Made by a program: the position numbers and the translations under genes | Source: Tistrella bauzanensis | GTDB lineage: Bacteria; Pseudomonadota; Alphaproteobacteria; Tistrellales; Tistrellaceae | Length of the DNA: 64,000 nt | Assembly: GCF_014636235.1 (NCBI RefSeq) | Contig: NZ_BMDZ01000004.1 | Coordinates: forward strand, 89,616-153,615 | Direction of reading: 5' to 3' | In this document: positions 60,059-64,000 of the stretch, one piece after another | How positions within the stretch are numbered: position 1 is the stretch's first letter | How the letters are laid out: every line of letters begins with the position of its first letter | Notes under the pieces: model-generated | Databases searched by the model: none | Seen by the model: the letters and a program-made list of their open reading frames with translations, nothing else | What the model was told of the DNA's origin: nothing

Positions 60059-60762
60059 CGGGCCTGCCCTCCTTGTGCGGCATGGTCTTGATCAGCACGT
60101 TCATTGTCGCGCAAAAGCTGCACCACGGCGGCAGCATAGGCGCGGGCATTCTCGATCGCCTTGTCGACACCCGAGACCTCCTTGCGGTCAAGCTGGTCGA
60201 GCGTGCCGCCATAGGCGAGGAAGGCATCGAAGGCGCCGCGCTCGATCAACTCCACGCCCAGAACGTTGACCTCTGCGGCCTGCAGATCCTCAAGAATCGC
60301 GCGCAAGCCCCGCGAGCGGATGGCAGCGCTGGTGCGGGTGAGCAGCACGGTATGCGGGATGCGGCGGCGGAAGGCCTTTTCCTGGCGCTTGACCAGTTGG
60401 ATCGCCCGCACCGCCTGTTTGCCGTCGAGCTGCTTGGCCTGAAGCGGAATGATCACCAGGTCGGCGCGGCCGATGGCATAGGCGACCACGGTCGAGGCGG
60501 TGCCCTCCAGATCGACCAGAACGAAGGCGTGGTCCTCGGCCGCGGCATCGATCACCTCCACCACATTATGTTCGCCGATATCGCCCAGCACGGTCAGCGT
60601 ATCGGGCTTGCCCGGCAGCTTCGCCCAATCGGTGATCGGGTGATTGGGGTCGGCGTCGATCACCGCCACCCGCGTCTTCGCCGCCAGCTGCGTGCCCAGA
60701 ACCAGCGCCGACGTGGTCTTGCCGGCGCCACCTTTGGGGTTTGCGAACGCGATGATCGCCAT
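60055..60762 (-). CDS. parA: ParA-type partition ATPase (small, type Ib-like)
   Basis: A 235-residue ATPase with the deviant Walker A KGGAGKTT at residues 10-17, AVIDADPNHPITDW (A' motif with the conserved Asp) and HAFVLVDLEGTAS (Walker B with D-L-E in place of the usual D-T-P). There is no N-terminal helix-turn-helix, so it belongs to the short ParA class that relies on a separate DNA-binding partner, encoded directly downstream. Role: ATP-dependent segregation of the replicon carrying it. Its presence suggests that the window lies on a plasmid or second replicon. Confidence 0.85.
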   Translation of the reverse strand: MAIIAFANPKGGAGKTTSALVLGTQLAAKTRVAVIDADPNHPITDWAKLPGKPDTLTVLGDIGEHNVVEVIDAAAEDHAFVLVDLEGTASTVVAYAIGRADLVIIPLQAKQLDGKQAVRAIQLVKRQEKAFRRRIPHTVLLTRTSAAIRSRGLRAILEDLQAAEVNVLGVELIERGAFDAFLAYGGTLDQLDRKEVSGVDKAIENARAYAAAVVQLLRDNERADQDHAAQGGQAR

Positions 60763-60787
60763 CTCCGGGATCCCTCGATCTGGTTAT

Positions 60788-60867
60788 GCACGGCCCGCCC
60801 CAGGCATTGGCCGCCCCAGGCACGGCCCCACTTAGGCACGGCCCCACTTGGGCACTGGCCGGCCGGC
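60788..60867. repeat. Tandem 16-bp iterons upstream of parA (candidate centromere/operator)
   Basis: Five consecutive 16-base units starting GCAC (or GCAT): GCACGGCCCGCCCCAG, GCATTGGCCGCCCCAG, GCACGGCCCCACTTAG, GCACGGCCCCACTTGG and a diverged GCACTGGCCGGCCGGC. The first unit is 26 bases upstream of the parA ATG. Direct repeats directly upstream of a type Ib par operon are where RHH centromere-binding proteins act and also repress the operon. Confidence 0.7.
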
Positions 60868-63230
60868 CCGCATCATGCGGCCACACCGGTTGCCGCGGCA
60901 GGGGTGGCGCCGGCTGCGGTCGTGCCATCACCGCCACGATCTGCCGGCTGCATGATACCGCACCGGGCCGCATGAACAAGCGGCAACCAGCTTCCGCCTG
61001 CTGTTTCCTGATTGATCTGGTTTTATCTGGCTTCTATTCGTCTGACATCGGTGCTTCCGGCGTATTTCCGGCAAGGGGCCAGCACCGGATGCGCCCCGGG
61101 CGACGATCTGCATCGATCCTGTTTGATCTGTATTGCGCATGATTTTTCAAGCTGTTTCCTGCATCAAAAAGCTGGCTGGCCGATCGGCAGATCCGTCTTG
61201 CGGGAGCCGGTCACCGGCATGCCGGCCGTCATGATGTCGCACCCGCTCCGTCGTATCTGCATCTGCGGTCCTGACCCTGGTTCCGACAGCCATGCCCACG
61301 ATCATACGCCGCCCCTCCCCCGGCATCGGACCGCCATGGCATGCGCCATTGGCCCTTCGCCCGTGGTCCGGAACGCTCAGGGCGAATCGGGGCCGCTGTC
61401 ATCGGCTCGGGCGCGCCGGTAACGATGCCATCCCGCCCCGTCCAGCCTGCCCCGTCCAGCCTGACCGGCCCATCCCGTCCGGCCACACAGACAGGCCCCA
61501 TGGTGACCGGGCATGCCGTGGCCAGGGCTATCAGCCATCGCCAGACAATCCGGCAGCCCAGCCCGACCGCCATCCCGGGCACCGTCGCCACAGGCGCGGC
61601 GCCGCGCAGCGCCCGGCCGATGCACGGCCTTGGGCGACGGCATGTCGATCTTGGACAACGGTATGTCCAAGCAGGCGATCCACCGCTCCGAAGGCCTGCG
61701 ACGGCACCATAGATGCGCCGACCGGCCCGCCATCGGCAATGCGCCATCTCCGATCCCGTTACATCGCCACGGCGGCCCGACCGGTGGCCGTCACCCGGTG
61801 CCGCATGGTGCCCCGCAGCCTGCCGCAGGTTCGTAGCCCGACCCCACGGCGTCCGGCAGACCTGCCGGCCACCGGCTGCGTCCTATGCGCCAGACGCACG
61901 GCACGATCCTTCCCCCTCCCCCTGCATCGCCATCACCCTCCCTGCCCCGTCCGCCGTCGCTGCCGCCATCATCCGGGCAACATCGGTGGGGGCCGGCATC
62001 GTCACCCGATCCGATGCCGTCGCCCGATCGCGGTCCGTTGCGGCGCGGGCTCCACGTGATCAGCGATCTGCCACCGCCCTGGCGGCACGGGCTGGATCTG
62101 CGGCCTTCTCGACACACGGGCAACTGCATGGCGCTGGCCTGCTGCCCCCGGCGCCGGGGTCGGCCGGTCGCGCGGCCGGCCGGCCCCTCCCCGGCCCTGG
62201 CATCTGCCTGCAGTATCTCGGCCGGATGCGGCGGCGAATTCACAGGCCACACATTCCCATGACCCACGCCCTGTGTCCGCCGGTCGCCTGACACGTTCTG
62301 CGGCATCGCAGGCTTCTGGCGGTTGATCTCGCTGTATCTCGCTGTTTCATGATTGCGCTTGCAGGAATAAGCTCGCAACAGCAAGACCGGCCATACCGGC
62401 CGCCGTGCCGCCGCCAGTCCGTCATCTGCAGCGCAGGTATAACCAGGATGTCACGAACCGTGCATGTTCCATCATATCCGCCAGATTATCAGTACCTTAC
62501 ATGTCTCCCGACATCGCTGCTCTCAGCACCCGCCGCGGCGCGAAACCAGCGCCCGGAATCGACCCGTCATTACAGTATGATCATGCTTTATAAAGTTAGT
62601 TCGTGCTTGTTCTTGCCGAAAACAGGCCACATCCCCTCCGCTCAGCATGTCCCCCGCCTTTGCCATACCGGCACAGACGGCCGTGATCCGTCCTGCTGAT
62701 GCAGGGACCGGCTATCGATACGATCCCCGCCGCCAATGCCCAAACCATCGATGGCTCGTTCACATGCGCCATCCGACCGGCAGCCGGAGCCATCACCGTC
62801 CGGCCACCAGTCCAGACCCCGGCACCATCATTCATCGCCCGCCATCAGGGGTCCAACCGCCGTCCAACCGCGCCCCACATGATCCTCAGGGCAATTGCAA
62901 TCTGCCACAGCAACGACATCGGATCGGCAACCAGCCGCCCCTTTTCAGACCATCCACCGCACCATCGCGTCGCCGCCGCACGACGCCCGTGGCACGCTGC
63001 CGCAATTCCACCTCAAGACCTGCGGAAGCCAGTATTGCAGATCGCACCGTCACCCCGATGTGTCTTGCCACCAGGCATCGGGCCACGCGACGGGCTGAGC
63101 GAAACACGGACCGACCACCGGCAACGGAGGCATTCAAAACCAGCCGCGCCGGCGGCTGCTCATTCTCTACCCAGACCCTCGGCCACGCCCATGTCCACGT
63201 CCACGTCACACCGTCGCCAGCTTGATCCAC
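60868..63230. other. Long region without convincing genes; possible origin-associated DNA
   Basis: Open frames occur on both strands but their products are Pro/Arg/Ser-rich translations with no domain, no ribosome-binding site and no consistent frame-specific codon bias. The region holds a pair of near-identical 14-mers (61006-61019 and 61117-61130), one isolated copy (62342-62361) of the sequence that starts the 266-bp repeats, and an AT-rich patch around 62563-62605 containing ATGATCATGCTTTATAAAG. With the adjacent par genes this composition would suit a replication or incompatibility region, but no replication initiator gene is present in the window. Confidence 0.5.
61006..61130. repeat. 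Two direct 14-mers TCCTGATTGATCTG/TCCTGTTTGATCTG
   Basis: The 14-mers at 61006-61019 and 61117-61130 differ at one base and are 111 bases apart in the same orientation, upstream of parA. Could be iterons or regulator sites; two copies are too few to be sure. Confidence 0.4.
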
Positions 63231-63232
63231 CT

Positions 63233-64000
63233 GTTTCATGATTGCGCTTGATAGAAATGGACGGCCATTCGGGCCTCGCGGTTGCCCAACCTGAACGCCG
63301 GGCAGGGCAACGCGGCCAATTCACGGCCGGCACGCACGAAACCGCCGCCATCGGCCGGATTGGCGGCCGATGCAGCCACGTCAAGGGGCGCGCCGGCAGC
63401 CAGGGTCATACCCGTTTCCGCCGAGCGGCCCTCACCGTTCACCTCCAACGACGCCACCCAACACCGCCATCCGCCGTCAGAGACTGTTTTAACCAGCCAT
63501 TCCATGATTGCGCTTGATGGAAATTGGCAGCCGTTGAAGTCTCGCGGCCGTGCGATCTCAACGCCGGGCGGGGCAGCGCGGCCAATTCACGGCCGGCACA
63601 CACGAAACCGCCGCCATCGACCGGATTGGCTGCCGATGCGGCCACGTCAAGGGGCGCGCCGGCAGCCAGGGTCATACCCGTTTCCGCCGAGCGGCCCTCA
63701 CCGTCCACCTCCAACGACCCCGCCCAGCGTCGCCATCCGCCGCCCGAGCCTGTTTTAACCAGCCATTTCATGATTGTGCTTGATAGAAATTGGCAGCCGT
63801 TGAAGTCTTGCGGCCATGCGATCTCAACGCCGGGCAGGGCAGCGCGGCCAATTCACGGCCGGCACACACGAAACCGCCGCCATCGACCGGATTGGCTGCC
63901 GATACGGCCGCGTCGAGGACCGCGTAGGCGGCCGGAATCATCCCCGTTTCCGCCGGGCGGCCCTCACCGTTCACCTCCAACGACGCCACCCAGCGACGCC
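63233..64000. repeat. Tandem 266-bp repeats running off the window end
   Basis: Copies begin at about 63237, 63503 and 63769 (measured at the shared CATGATTG), exactly 266 bases apart; the third is cut by the window edge. Each starts with TTTCATGATTGCGCTTGAT or a close variant and contains the constant block CGGCCAATTCACGGCCGGCA. On the minus strand each unit encodes a similar frame of about 89 residues (core ANPxDGGGFVxAGRELAALP, end QAQS). The stop of one frame and the ATG of the next overlap as ATGA in copies 1 and 3; in copy 2 the stop is TGG and the frame reads on. A different frame (62886-63239) is attached in the same way to copy 1. Confidence 0.85.

Noticed and set aside
61229-61747. 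172-residue minus-strand frame in the gene-free region
   Set aside because: Trp/Arg/Gly-rich translation without domain, ribosome-binding site or codon bias.
61791-62384. 197-residue minus-strand frame in the gene-free region
   Set aside because: Low-complexity Gly/Arg/Pro translation, no homology signal that I can see; kept as non-coding.
63233-64000. CRISPR array interpretation of the repeats at the window end
   Set aside because: Units are 266 bp and similar over their whole length, with no short repeat/unique spacer alternation and no cas genes.

Overview
The window is a high-GC, densely packed segment of an alphaproteobacterial replicon. The gene families (2-aminoethylphosphonate uptake, TRAP and Liv transporters, BKACE, PaoABC-like oxidase, EgtB/EgtD) fit the Rhodospirillales and allies, for example a Tistrella-like genus; that taxonomic guess is inference. 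A small ParA plus a ribbon-helix-helix partner and upstream iterons at about 60 kb suggest a plasmid or chromid.

Layout. 1-2.05 kb: a decayed branched-chain amino-acid type ABC transporter (livG end, fused livF/livH remnants, livM missing its N-terminus). 1.9-5.6 kb (minus): Cat1-type CoA-transferase, BKACE, CitE-like lyase and MaoC hydratase, a set close to the itaconate (RipABC-type) pathway. 5.7-13.5 kb: a DUF2934 protein, then a 2-aminoethylphosphonate module (binding protein, ATPase, fused permease, PbfA-like lyase) with a divergent MocR regulator. 13.5-25.2 kb (plus): an acidic small protein, a PaoABC-like molybdenum aldehyde oxidoreductase, a zinc alcohol dehydrogenase, an MscS channel, and a second, exported molybdenum oxidoreductase with a tri-haem cytochrome c. 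25.57-25.99 kb: two tandem paralogous 48-residue peptide genes, each with its own promoter-like sequence, followed by a strong terminator.

26-42.7 kb is a stress and housekeeping stretch: KatE catalase, CBS protein, UdgX, ExoD, a sugar dehydrogenase/PEBP fusion broken by an amber codon, a diacylglycerol-kinase-like protein, an inositol-phosphatase-like protein, a SYLF protein, EgtB/EgtD for ergothioneine, the TIGR02587/TIGR02588 pair, and three ferritin/haemerythrin-like genes. 42.8-51 kb (minus): a seven-gene operon of an LLM flavin monooxygenase, a DszC/SfnB-like oxygenase and a peptide-type ABC importer, probably for scavenging an organosulfur or similar compound. 51.1-59.6 kb: a carboxylate catabolic cluster (TRAP transporter, acyl-CoA ligase, TetR, SDR, enoyl-CoA hydratase, acyl-CoA dehydrogenase) whose two divergent promoter regions share a nearly identical 21-bp operator.

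59.6-64 kb: the partition module, about 2.4 kb without convincing genes, and a tandem array of exactly 266-bp units running off the window end. The most novel-looking items are the peptide-gene pair, the shared operator, the parA-proximal iterons and the 266-bp array with ATGA-chained reading frames.
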